Positions 18,860 to 27,413 of a stretch of DNA of 64,000 nt are shown piece by piece. Below the pieces are notes generated by a model. The model searched no databases. It saw only the letters and a program-made list of their open reading frames with translations, and was not told the DNA's origin. Origin of the DNA: Subtercola boreus. GTDB taxonomy: Bacteria; Actinomycetota; Actinomycetes; Actinomycetales; Microbacteriaceae. Each line of letters starts with the position of its first letter. Position 1 is the first letter of the stretch. The stretch is taken from positions 62,001-126,000 of the forward strand of contig NZ_NBXA01000026.1 in NCBI RefSeq assembly GCF_003399625.1, read 5' to 3'. Made by a program: the position numbers and the translations under genes.

Positions 18860-19750
18860 CTAGAGTGCCGCGTAGACCTCGCGCAGGAGCGCAGCGGTCT
18901 CGCTCGGCGTCTTGCCGACCTTGACACCTGCGGCCTCGAGGGCCAGCTTCTTGCCGTCTGCAGTGCCCGCGCCGGAGGAGACGATCGCGCCGGCGTGGCC
19001 CATCGTCTTGCCCTCGGGTGCGGTGAAACCGGCGACATATCCGACGACCGGCTTCGTCACGTGGGCCTTGATGTAGTCCGCCGCACGCTCCTCGGCGTCG
19101 CCACCGATCTCGCCGATCATCACGATCGCCTTCGTCTCGGGGTCGGCTTCGAACGCCGCGAGCGCGTCGATGTGCGTCGTACCGATGATGGGGTCGCCGC
19201 CGATGCCGATCGCGGTCGAGAAACCGAGATCCCGCAGCTCATACATCATCTGGTAGGTCAGGGTGCCCGACTTCGAGACCAGGCCGATCGGACCCTTCCC
19301 GGTGATCGTGGCGGGCGTGATGCCGACCAGCGACTCACCCGGAGTGATGATGCCGGGGCAGTTCGGGCCGATGATGCGGGTCTTGCCACCCTTGGCCTTC
19401 GCGGTTGCCCAGAACTCGGCAGAGTCCTGAATCGGGATGCCCTCGGTGATCACGACGACGAGCGGGATCTCGGCCTCGACGGCTTCGAGCACGGCGTCTT
19501 TGGCGAACGCCGGCGGGACGAAGACGATCGAGACATCAGCGCCGGTCTCGGCGATGGCCTCGGCGACGGTGCCGAACACGGGCAGCGAGACGCCGCCGTC
19601 GTGCTCGACCGTGGTGCCGGCCTTGCGCGCGTTCACGCCGCCGACGATCTTCGTGCCTGCCTTCAGCATGAGGGCGGTGTGCTTGGTGCCCTCACCGCCG
19701 GTGATGCCCTGCACGATGACCTTGGAGTCTTTGTTGAGGAAGATCGACAT
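18860..19750 (-). CDS. sucD: Succinate-CoA ligase, ADP-forming, alpha subunit
   Basis: A 296-residue subunit that binds CoA and carries the phosphorylated histidine of the TCA-cycle step succinyl-CoA to succinate with ATP formation. It opens [20 protein letters not shown] and shows the CoA-binding Rossmann fold, [14 protein letters not shown], the [15 protein letters not shown] motif and the catalytic histidine in [11 protein letters not shown]. The ATG at 19750 was chosen because it gives the standard N-terminus. It follows sucC by 16 bases and ends in a hairpin terminator. Confidence 0.97.
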   Translation of the reverse strand: MSIFLNKDSKVIVQGITGGEGTKHTALMLKAGTKIVGGVNARKAGTTVEHDGGVSLPVFGTVAEAIAETGADVSIVFVPPAFAKDAVLEAVEAEIPLVVVITEGIPIQDSAEFWATAKAKGGKTRIIGPNCPGIITPGESLVGITPATITGKGPIGLVSKSGTLTYQMMYELRDLGFSTAIGIGGDPIIGTTHIDALAAFEADPETKAIVMIGEIGGDAEERAADYIKAHVTKPVVGYVAGFTAPEGKTMGHAGAIVSSGAGTADGKKLALEAAGVKVGKTPSETAALLREVYAAL

Positions 19751-19766
19751 TCTTGTTCTGTTCCCT

Positions 19767-20930
19767 TTACTTCGAAGCCAGTTCGGCGGCCTTGGCGGCG
19801 CCTTCGTCCATGGTGTCTGCGAGCGAGACGAGCGGGTTGGCTGCGTCGCGGAGGATCTGGCGGCCTTCCTCGACCTTGTTGCCGTCCAGACGCACGACGA
19901 GAGGCTTCGTGGCGGCACCGCCCAGGATCTCGAGCGCCTTCACAATGCCGTTGGCCACGGCGTCGCACGCGGTGATTCCGCCGAAGACGTTGACGAACAC
20001 GCTCTTCACCTGCGGGTCGCCGAGGATCACGTCGAGTCCGTTGGCCATCACCTCAGCGGATGCTCCACCACCGATGTCCAGGAAGTTGGCCGGCTTCACG
20101 CCCTTGAAGTTCTCGCCCGCGTAGCTGACGACGTCGAGCGTCGACATGACGAGTCCGGCACCGTTTCCGATGACACCGACTTCGCCGTCAAGCTTGACGT
20201 AGTTCAGACCGAGCTTCTTGGCCTTCGCCTCGAGGGGGTCTTCGGCATCCTGGTCGACCAGCGCTTCGTGGTTCGGGTGGCGGAAGTCGGCGTTCTCGTC
20301 GAGCGAGACCTTGCCGTCGAGGGCCACGATGTCACCTTCCTCGGTGAGCACGAGCGGGTTGACCTCGACGAGCGTCGCATCCTCGCCCTTGTAGACCTCG
20401 TAGAGCTTCACGAAGACCGGAGCGACCTTGTCGACGAGGTCGGCCGGGAACTTCGCAGCGATCGCGATCTCGGTGGCCTTGGCCAGGTCGACGCCCTGCA
20501 GCGGGTCGACCTCGATGCGGGCGAGAGCCTCGGGGCGCTCCACAGCGAGTTCCTCGATCTCCATTCCGCCCTCGAAGCTCGACAGGCTGAGGTAGGAGCG
20601 GTTCGCGCGGTCGAGCAGCACCGAGAAGTAGTACTCGGTCTTGATGCGGGCGCCGCCGGCAACCATCACGCGCTTGACGGTGTGGCCCTTGATGTCGAGA
20701 CCGAGGATCGCCTTCGCGGCCTCTTCTGCCTCGTCGGGGTTCTTGGCCACCTTGACGCCGCCGGCCTTTCCGCGGCCACCGACCTTCACCTGGGCTTTGA
20801 CGACGGTGACGCCACCGAGCTTCTCGGCCGCAGCACGAACCTCTTCAGGGGTGTCGGCGATGATTCCCGGAAGGACCGGTACGCCGTAGCTCTCGAAGAG
20901 GTCTCTGGCCTGATATTCAAATAGATCCAC
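19767..20930 (-). CDS. sucC: Succinate-CoA ligase, ADP-forming, beta subunit
   Basis: A 387-residue ATP-grasp subunit of succinyl-CoA synthetase. It begins [20 protein letters not shown] and has [16 protein letters not shown], the [11 protein letters not shown] nucleotide site and the C-terminal [15 protein letters not shown] succinate-binding segment. The start codon is GTG, with GGGATGAG upstream. A TATCAT hexamer near 21000 on the reverse strand is a reasonable -10. The order pcrA/uvrD1, sucC, sucD is recalled from other actinobacteria; here a surface protein and an oxygenase have been placed between pcrA and sucC. Confidence 0.97.
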   Translation of the reverse strand: MDLFEYQARDLFESYGVPVLPGIIADTPEEVRAAAEKLGGVTVVKAQVKVGGRGKAGGVKVAKNPDEAEEAAKAILGLDIKGHTVKRVMVAGGARIKTEYYFSVLLDRANRSYLSLSSFEGGMEIEELAVERPEALARIEVDPLQGVDLAKATEIAIAAKFPADLVDKVAPVFVKLYEVYKGEDATLVEVNPLVLTEEGDIVALDGKVSLDENADFRHPNHEALVDQDAEDPLEAKAKKLGLNYVKLDGEVGVIGNGAGLVMSTLDVVSYAGENFKGVKPANFLDIGGGASAEVMANGLDVILGDPQVKSVFVNVFGGITACDAVANGIVKALEILGGAATKPLVVRLDGNKVEEGRQILRDAANPLVSLADTMDEGAAKAAELASK

Positions 20931-21147
20931 GCTTGCTCATCCCATCAGCATGCGAAGCTCCCGCCACGCACGCGTTGCCTGGTTTCTGTCGAAAATGATA
21001 GCCGGATGCCCTGCTCATGTGTCTTGAGATCGAGACATCTGGACCGTCTCAAAGCCTACCCCTCCACAAGGGCGCGGTTTGGCGAACTGTCCACAGATCC
21101 TGTCTCCGCGCCGCGCGGACGGTGCCGGGCGCGGCAGTCTTTGCGGC

Positions 21148-22824
21148 ATGAACCGACTGAAACGACTCATCGCCCTCTCCCTCACCGCGCTCGTGGCGGC
21201 CTCGCTCACCCTCACCGGGGTCCTCATCCTCGCCCCTCCGGCGAATGCACTGCCCGTCGTCGGGCACGGCTTCGGCCACACGTGGCGGGTCGACGGCCGC
21301 TCCTGGCTCGGTTCGCACCGGCTCGCCGACGGCAATCTCGGTCTCTGCCTGCAGGTGCAGAACGCGCCGCCCGAGGGTACCGACGTGCAGTACCAGCTGG
21401 GCAACAGCCAGGGCTGGGTCTCCGCCGACGACGCAGCCCGCCTCGCCTACATCGCCCGCCGGTGGTCGACCGAACCCTACGGTGACGTCGCAGCCGCGGC
21501 GCAACTCGCCACCTGGGCCATCACCGGGCTCGGCGCCCACGACGCGGGGTGGTACGCCCAGCGGGCGAATGAAGACGCGGGGGTGGTGCTGGCCCGTGCC
21601 GTCCACATGCGGGAGACGATGGATGCTCCGTTCGGAGCGTCCCGCGGCGTGACCGCGAGGCTGACCCTCGCGCTCCCTGATACTTCCGCGGGCTCAGTGC
21701 GGAGCGACGTGGTGGTCGACTACCTGAACGGCGGACCGACGCGCCTTCCCTCGGGCACCCGCAACGGCACGCTGACGCTCGCCGGGGCGACCTTCGCTGA
21801 TGGGTCCACGGTGAAGCAGGTGCGGAACGGCCAGACCCTCCCCCTCACCCCGTCGGCGGGAACCGCGCTGAACGATGTGACCGCCGACGTCGTCTACACA
21901 GACCTCGACTACGGTGATGCGTTCTACGTCGCGAAGGCACCTGCGGGTGTGCAGAGCCTCCTGGTGCCGCCGCCCGGCGGCCTCTCGGCCCGGGCGCACG
22001 CCCATGGGGGCGAGATCTCACCGCTGCCGTTCGCCCCGGCGGTGCAGACAGAGACCAGTTCGACCGAGACCGTGGTCGGAGCGCACCTGTTCGACTCACT
22101 GGAGCTCGGGCTTGCGAAGCTGCCCAAGCTCGCCGCCGACACGGCACTGCCCACCGATGCAACGCCGCCGACCGACGAATCCCTCCTGCCGACCACTCTC
22201 TCTGAGTGGGGTGTCTACCGCGATGAGGAGGGCGCACTCCAACCGGTGCCCGTCACCGTGCGAAGCACACTGTGGGGGCCGTTCCGTGCGCAGCCGGCGT
22301 TGCAGGCTGCCGCACCCCCGGGCGCGAAAGCCGTCTGCACGGTCGCCGTGCTTGCCGACAACGGCCCGGGCAGCTACCGCACGCCGGACTGCGTTCTGCC
22401 TGCTGAGGGTTTCTACGTCTGGACAGAGACGATCGACCCAGCGGACACTCCCGTATCGAAGGGCGGCGGCCGCATCCGGCCCTGGTCGTCACCCTTCGGA
22501 GCTGCCACGGAGGTGACTCTCGCCGTCACGCCGCCTCCGCCGCCGGTCATCACGGAGACTCCCCCTCCGGCACCTCCCCTGCCGCCGGTCGCCCCGACCC
22601 CGTCTGGCACGACGCCGCCGACCGGGACCCCCGGGCCGTCCCACCCGGAGACAACACCTGCAGCCCCCGGCAGTGGCCGGGACGCGGACGCGACGCTCGC
22701 ATCCACCGGACGGCAGGCTGAGGCGGTGGCCCCGTGGCTCGTCGGCGGGCTTGCCATCGTGGTCCTCGGCGTGGCGGCTGTCGGAATGCTCGCGCTCCAG
22801 AGCGCTCGCAGGCGTCGCCCCTAG
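21148..22824 (+). CDS. Cell-wall-anchored thioester-domain surface protein with LAXTG sorting signal
   Basis: A 558-residue secreted protein. A signal peptide ends near ANA (residues 1-35). Residues 40-160 resemble a TQXA thioester domain: Cys67 in LGLCLQVQ and Gln119 in AAAAQLATWAITG would form the internal Cys-Gln bond. Middle and C-terminal beta-rich regions follow, with a cysteine pair (AVCTVAVL, PDCVLPAEGFYVWTE). After a Pro/Thr-rich spacer comes LASTG (517-521), a hydrophobic helix and ARRRRP, a class E sortase signal. Such proteins can attach covalently to external surfaces. No sortase lies in the window. ATG 21148 is used so that the signal peptide is N-terminal. Confidence 0.8.
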   Translation: MNRLKRLIALSLTALVAASLTLTGVLILAPPANALPVVGHGFGHTWRVDGRSWLGSHRLADGNLGLCLQVQNAPPEGTDVQYQLGNSQGWVSADDAARLAYIARRWSTEPYGDVAAAAQLATWAITGLGAHDAGWYAQRANEDAGVVLARAVHMRETMDAPFGASRGVTARLTLALPDTSAGSVRSDVVVDYLNGGPTRLPSGTRNGTLTLAGATFADGSTVKQVRNGQTLPLTPSAGTALNDVTADVVYTDLDYGDAFYVAKAPAGVQSLLVPPPGGLSARAHAHGGEISPLPFAPAVQTETSSTETVVGAHLFDSLELGLAKLPKLAADTALPTDATPPTDESLLPTTLSEWGVYRDEEGALQPVPVTVRSTLWGPFRAQPALQAAAPPGAKAVCTVAVLADNGPGSYRTPDCVLPAEGFYVWTETIDPADTPVSKGGGRIRPWSSPFGAATEVTLAVTPPPPPVITETPPPAPPLPPVAPTPSGTTPPTGTPGPSHPETTPAAPGSGRDADATLASTGRQAEAVAPWLVGGLAIVVLGVAAVGMLALQSARRRRP

Positions 22825-22827
22825 GCT
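22822..22827 (+). promoter_or_regulatory. -10 element for leaderless MpaB-family gene
   Basis: TAGGCT overlaps the stop codon of the surface-protein gene and lies 6 bases before the ATG at 22834, suggesting a separate leaderless transcript. Confidence 0.45.
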
Positions 22828-22833
22828 TCAACC

Positions 22834-23742
22834 ATGAAGGCCGACACCGAGCGTCTGTTCACCGACATCGCCGCGGAGGCTCTGCTGCTCGCCGGCGGCG
22901 GGCGGGCGATCCTCCTGCAGATCGCGAACCCCGCGGTCGGCTACGGTGTCGCCGCGCACAGCGACTTTGCGAATCGGCCCCTCGAGCGGCTGGCGAACAC
23001 GGTGACATATGCGTACGCCACCGTGTTCGCCAGACCCGACGAGCTGGCCGCGGTGGTGTCCCGCGTGAACCACGCTCACGCACCGGTGGTCAGCCGCCCC
23101 GCCGAGAGGGACGAGCTCGGCAAGCTGCTGGCGACGCATGTTCGCGACGCCAGCGAGGCCGTCGGGGGCGTAGAGGCTTTCGAGGTCGTCGAAGGCGTGG
23201 GTGCTGACGCTGGCGGCGGCGAGCGGCCCGGCGGCGCCTACAACGCCTTCGACCATCGGGCGCAGCTGTGGGTGGCCGCCACGCTCTACCAGACCGCGCT
23301 CACCGTCTACGAGAAGGTCTTCGGCCGGCTCGCGGAATCAGATGCCGAGTACGTGTACCAGCGGTACGGAGTGCTCGGATCCGCTCTCCAGATGCCGGCG
23401 CAGCTGTGGCCCGCCGACCTGGCGGCCTTCAGATCCTATTGGGCGGCGGCGGTGGACGGACTCGAGGTCACCGACCCCGCGCGCCGCGTGGCACACGACC
23501 TCCTGCACCCGCACACGGCGCCAATGTGGCTGAAGGGACTGATGCCCGTCGTCAGACTCGTGACGTGCGGCTTGCTCGGTGACGACCTTCGACGCGCCTT
23601 CGTGCTGCCGTGGAGTGCCCGCTCCCAACGCCTGTTCGATCAGCTCTTCACCGTCGGAGCGGTCGTCTACCCGCGCCTGCCGCGATGGATCCGGCACCTG
23701 CCGCGCGATCGCTACCTGCGCGCACTCCGCGCCTCCCTCTGA
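22834..23742 (+). CDS. MpaB/rubber-oxygenase (DUF2236) family putative heme oxygenase
   Basis: A 302-residue all-alpha protein of the DUF2236 family, which includes rubber oxygenase Lcp and fungal MpaB; characterised members bind heme b and cleave C-C double bonds. Visible family features are the GGGRAILLQIANPAVGYGVAAHSDF N-terminal region, RVNHAHAPV with candidate heme histidines, FDHRAQLWVAATLYQTAL and an Arg-rich C-terminus (LPRWIRHLPRDRYLRAL). No signal peptide is present, so it is probably cytoplasmic. Substrate is unknown. It starts 9 bases after the surface-protein stop but has its own -10-like hexamer. Confidence 0.78.
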   Translation: MKADTERLFTDIAAEALLLAGGGRAILLQIANPAVGYGVAAHSDFANRPLERLANTVTYAYATVFARPDELAAVVSRVNHAHAPVVSRPAERDELGKLLATHVRDASEAVGGVEAFEVVEGVGADAGGGERPGGAYNAFDHRAQLWVAATLYQTALTVYEKVFGRLAESDAEYVYQRYGVLGSALQMPAQLWPADLAAFRSYWAAAVDGLEVTDPARRVAHDLLHPHTAPMWLKGLMPVVRLVTCGLLGDDLRRAFVLPWSARSQRLFDQLFTVGAVVYPRLPRWIRHLPRDRYLRALRASL

Positions 23743-23847
23743 CGACGGCACACCGAGCGCTCAAGCACTGCCAGCGTGCCGAGCGCGCCAGCGGAACGCC
23801 CGCAACACCCACGCTGCGCGGACACCCGCGGCATCACTGCCGACCGG

Positions 23848-26352
23848 TTAGAGCTTCTCGATCGGCGCGATCTTGATCAGGAGCTTCTTGGCCCCGGCGG
23901 AGTCGAACTGTACATGCGCCACTCGCTTCGTGCCACTGCCGGTGACAGCAGTGACCCGCCCTTCGCCGAAGTCGACGTGGCGGATGCGGTCGCCCTCCTG
24001 CAGTTCGAGGTCGCCGTTGTCGCGAACCTGCGCCGTCACGCGGTTCGGCCACTCGGCCTTGGGGCGCGATGCGGCTGCATCGGCGTCCCGGAACGACAGC
24101 GAGTCGCTCGCCCGCACCGCGCTCCGACCGTTGAAGCCGCCGCCCGGGCGCGAGGCGTTGAGAGCGCGCGGCTGCGTTCCACCGCGCGAGGTCGCCATGC
24201 CTGGCGACTGCCGCCAGTCGATGAGTTCAGCCGGAATCTCCTGCAGGTACCGGCTCGGCATCGCGACAGCGGTCTCACCGAACTGGGCCCGCGTCATCGC
24301 CAGCGACAGGTACAGGCGCTTGCGGGCACGTGTGATGCCGACGTAGAACAGCCTCCGCTCCTCCGCCGGGCCCCCGGGTTCTGTCGCCGCCATGCGGTGC
24401 GGCAGCAGATCCTCTTCGACACCGGTCAGGAAGACCGCCTCATACTCCAGCCCCTTCGCCGTGTGCAGGGTCATTAGCGAGACCGTTCCGCTCGAGTCGT
24501 CGAGCTCGTCGGCCGCCGCCACGAGCGACACCTCGGTGAGGAAGTCGACGAGACTGCCGCCGGGATTGTTCTTCTGGAACTCCTTCGTCACCGCAACGAG
24601 CTCCTCGACGTTCTCGGCCCGCGCCTCGTCCTGCGGATCGCGCCCTGCGCGAAGAGCCGTCACGTAACCGCTCCGATCGAGCAGCATGGTGAGCACCTCG
24701 GCGACCGAGACGACGGTGCCGACAGAACCGTCGTCGTCGGGCTGCTCGGGATCGAGTATTCCTGTCGCCTCGTCGAGCATCGTCGCGAGGTCGACGATCG
24801 CGGCGGTGACCTTCGGGCCGAGGCCCAGCTCGCGTGCACGGCGCATCGCCTCGCGATAGGTGACCTCGTTGGTCTCGGCGAACACGGCGAGGGCCGTCTC
24901 CGTTGCCGGTCCGATTCCGCGCTTGGGGGTGTTCAGGATACGTCGGAGAGCCATCGCGTCGAACGGATTCGCCACCGCGATGAGGTAGGCCAGAACATCC
25001 TTGATCTCGGCCCGCTCGTAGAATCGCGTGCCGCCGAGCACCCGGTAGGGCACAGCAGACCGGATGAGGATCTCCTCCAGCGCACGGGTCTGGGCGTTGG
25101 TGCGATAGAAGACGGCCACATCCTTGTAGGGAGTGCCCTGCTCGTGCAGCTTCGTCACCTCGTCGGCAACGAACTGAGCCTCGTCGTGCCCGCTGTAGCC
25201 CGTGAAACCGACGATCTTCTCGCCGTCGCCCACGTCGGTCCAGAGCTTCTTGTCCTTGCGGTCGAAGTTGTTCGAGATGACCGCGTTCGCCGCGGTGAGG
25301 ATGTTCTGGGTCGAGCGGTAGTTCTGCTCCAGCAGGATGACCTTGGCGCCGGCGAAGTCGCGCTCGAACTCCACGATGTTACGGATGTCGGCACCCCGGA
25401 AGGCGTAGATCGACTGGTCGGAGTCGCCGACCACCGTCAACGAGGCGCCCGGGAGGGATGCCGTGCGCTGGTCGAAGCCGGGCTCCTCCTCAACCGGCAG
25501 GGTCAGCTCGCGGATGAGCGCGTACTGGGCGTGGTTCGTGTCCTGGTATTCGTCGACCAGGATGTGCCGGAACCGCCGCCGGTACGTGGCCGCAACGTGC
25601 GGGAACGCACGGAAGAGATAGACCGTCTGCCCGATCAGGTCGTCGAAGTCGAAGGCGTTCGCTGCACTGAGGCTCCGGGTGTAGTGCCGGAAGATCTCGA
25701 CGAAGAGCCGCTCCTGCGGGTCGTCGAAGTTCGCGCCGCGTGCGTAACTGTCGGCGTCGGCCAGCTCGTTCTTCAGCTTCGAGATCTTTCCGGCGACGCC
25801 CGACACGGTGAAGCCGAAGGTGTCGGCCTGCAGTTCCTTGATGATGCGCTTGATGAGCGTACGCGAGTCGTGCGAGTCGTAGATCGTGAAGGCCTTCGTG
25901 AATCCGAAGTTCTCGGCCTCGCGGCGGAGGATGCGCACGCAGGCCGAGTGGAACGTCGAGATCCACATGCCGTCGGCCGCCTGGCCGAGCAGGGCTCCGA
26001 CGCGTTCGCGCATCTCGGCCGCAGCCTTGTTTGTGAACGTGATGGCCAGGATCTGGCTCGGCCACGCCTCCCGGCTGTCGATCAGGCTCGCGATGCGGCG
26101 CGTCAGCACGCTCGTCTTGCCCGAACCGGCACCGGCAACGATGAGAAGGGACGGGCCACGGTATTCGACGGCCTCCTTCTGCGGCGGGTTCAACCCGTCG
26201 AGGAGAGCGTCATTGAAGGAGGTACCCGATGCCGGGCCGCCCGATCCTGAGCCGCCCGATGCCGGGCCTGCCCCGCCGATCGCGCGGGATCGTGCGTCGT
26301 CGACGATCAGCGGCACGGACGAGGCGTCGGTCGGGGAGGAAGTGGGTGTCAT
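23848..26352 (-). CDS. pcrA: ATP-dependent DNA helicase, UvrD1/PcrA type
   Basis: An 834-residue superfamily 1A 3'-5' helicase for nucleotide excision and replication repair. After a disordered N-terminus (about 45 residues) come the helicase motifs: Q-motif LNPPQKEAVEY, Walker A GAGSGKTSVLTRRI, Walker B VDEYQDTNHAQY, motif III VVGDSDQSIYAFRGAD, motif IV LEQNYRSTQNIL, motif V MTLHTAKGLEYEAVFLTG and motif VI RRLFYVGITRARKRLYL. The last 60 residues form the PcrA/UvrD Tudor-like domain (DFGEGRVTAVTGSGTKRVAHV). Start ATG at 26352; a TAAACT hexamer lies 9 bases upstream, so the leader is very short. Confidence 0.96.
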   Translation of the reverse strand: MTPTSSPTDASSVPLIVDDARSRAIGGAGPASGGSGSGGPASGTSFNDALLDGLNPPQKEAVEYRGPSLLIVAGAGSGKTSVLTRRIASLIDSREAWPSQILAITFTNKAAAEMRERVGALLGQAADGMWISTFHSACVRILRREAENFGFTKAFTIYDSHDSRTLIKRIIKELQADTFGFTVSGVAGKISKLKNELADADSYARGANFDDPQERLFVEIFRHYTRSLSAANAFDFDDLIGQTVYLFRAFPHVAATYRRRFRHILVDEYQDTNHAQYALIRELTLPVEEEPGFDQRTASLPGASLTVVGDSDQSIYAFRGADIRNIVEFERDFAGAKVILLEQNYRSTQNILTAANAVISNNFDRKDKKLWTDVGDGEKIVGFTGYSGHDEAQFVADEVTKLHEQGTPYKDVAVFYRTNAQTRALEEILIRSAVPYRVLGGTRFYERAEIKDVLAYLIAVANPFDAMALRRILNTPKRGIGPATETALAVFAETNEVTYREAMRRARELGLGPKVTAAIVDLATMLDEATGILDPEQPDDDGSVGTVVSVAEVLTMLLDRSGYVTALRAGRDPQDEARAENVEELVAVTKEFQKNNPGGSLVDFLTEVSLVAAADELDDSSGTVSLMTLHTAKGLEYEAVFLTGVEEDLLPHRMAATEPGGPAEERRLFYVGITRARKRLYLSLAMTRAQFGETAVAMPSRYLQEIPAELIDWRQSPGMATSRGGTQPRALNASRPGGGFNGRSAVRASDSLSFRDADAAASRPKAEWPNRVTAQVRDNGDLELQEGDRIRHVDFGEGRVTAVTGSGTKRVAHVQFDSAGAKKLLIKIAPIEKL

Positions 26353-26361
26353 GACAGTCCA

Positions 26362-26367
26362 AGTTTA
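26362..26367 (-). promoter_or_regulatory. -10 element of pcrA
   Basis: The reverse strand reads TAAACT, 9 bases before the ATG, predicting a leader of two or three bases. Confidence 0.4.
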
Positions 26368-26498
26368 GGCGACGCCACCGACACCGCACCTGAGGCGTTC
26401 CGGCTGCTCGCTGCAAGCTCGTCCGAAGCGAACATCCAGCAAATCCGCGGCCCACACCGATAGATTGGTGCACAGCATCCACACGACACGAGGAAATC

Positions 26499-27314
26499 AT
26501 GGCATCGGCTTCGAGTAATCCCGCGTTCTCCCGTCTCCCGGTCTTCAACGGCAAGGGCCTGGAGAAAGATCCCACCTCGAAGGTGGCGACTCCCAGTGCC
26601 GACGGACTGCAGCAGATGTTCGACGGCCCGACGGCGACGGCATCCGACACCAACCGGATGAGCTACGACGACGTCATCGTCAAGACGGGCGCGAGCTTCG
26701 TCGTGCTGCTCGCCTTCGCCGTCGTCGGATGGCAGTTCCCGGCGCTCGCATTCCCCGCTGGGCTGGTCGGCTTCGCCCTGGCGCTCGTGAACATCTTCAA
26801 GAAGAAGCCCTCTCCTCCCCTGGTGCTCGCGTACGCCGCCGCCCAGGGCCTCTTCATCGGCGCGATCTCCGGGGTGTTCGAGACCCTCTACCCGGGTGTC
26901 GTCGTGCAGGCTGTCATCGCCACTGTCTGCGTCTTCGCTGTGACGCTCGCCCTGTTCGCGAGCGGAAAGATCCGTGCCTCGAAGCGTGCCACCAAGATCT
27001 TCCTCATCGCGATCGTCGGCTACGTGGTGTTCTCGGCCGTGAACCTGATTCTGATGGCCACGGGCCTCCAGAGCACTGGATTCGGTCTCAACAGCACCGT
27101 GCACATCCTCGGAATCCCGCTCGGCCTCATCATCGGAGTGGTCGTGACGCTCCTTGCGGCGTACTCCCTCGTGCTCGATTTCGACGACATCAAGCGCGGT
27201 GTGGTCGCGGGCGCCCCTCGCATCTACGGCTGGTCGGCTGCGTTCGGCCTGGTCGTCACCGTCGTGTGGCTCTACCTCACGTTGCTCCGCACGTTCGCGA
27301 TCGCCCGCAACTGA
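26499..27314 (+). CDS. Bax inhibitor-1/YccA family membrane protein
   Basis: A 271-residue protein with a soluble N-terminus of about 65 residues and seven hydrophobic helices (for example GASFVVLLAFAVVGWQF, VLAYAAAQGLFIGAISGVFETLYPG and LGLIIGVVVTLLAAYSLVLDFDDI). The acidic LDFDDIKRGV motif before the last helix is typical of the BI-1 family, whose bacterial members include pH-sensitive calcium leak channels and YccA, a modulator of FtsH. Its role here is not known. ATG 26499 is preceded by GAGGAAA. It diverges from pcrA and ends in a strong bidirectional hairpin. Confidence 0.9.
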   Translation: MASASSNPAFSRLPVFNGKGLEKDPTSKVATPSADGLQQMFDGPTATASDTNRMSYDDVIVKTGASFVVLLAFAVVGWQFPALAFPAGLVGFALALVNIFKKKPSPPLVLAYAAAQGLFIGAISGVFETLYPGVVVQAVIATVCVFAVTLALFASGKIRASKRATKIFLIAIVGYVVFSAVNLILMATGLQSTGFGLNSTVHILGIPLGLIIGVVVTLLAAYSLVLDFDDIKRGVVAGAPRIYGWSAAFGLVVTVVWLYLTLLRTFAIARN

Positions 27315-27360
27315 CGCCGCCAACGCTGCCGCTTCGTGCTGGCAGCGCACCCCGGTTCTT

Positions 27361-27397
27361 CGAAGGGCGGGTCCGTCACAGACGGGCCCGCCCTTCG
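27361..27397. terminator. Bidirectional hairpin terminator
   Basis: A 17-bp stem with one mismatch (27361-27377 with 27381-27397) and 3-base loop, followed by TTGTT on the plus strand. It lies between the convergent BI-1 gene and the ABC exporter operon. Confidence 0.85.
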
Positions 27398-27413
27398 TTG
27401 TTCCCAGACCTCG

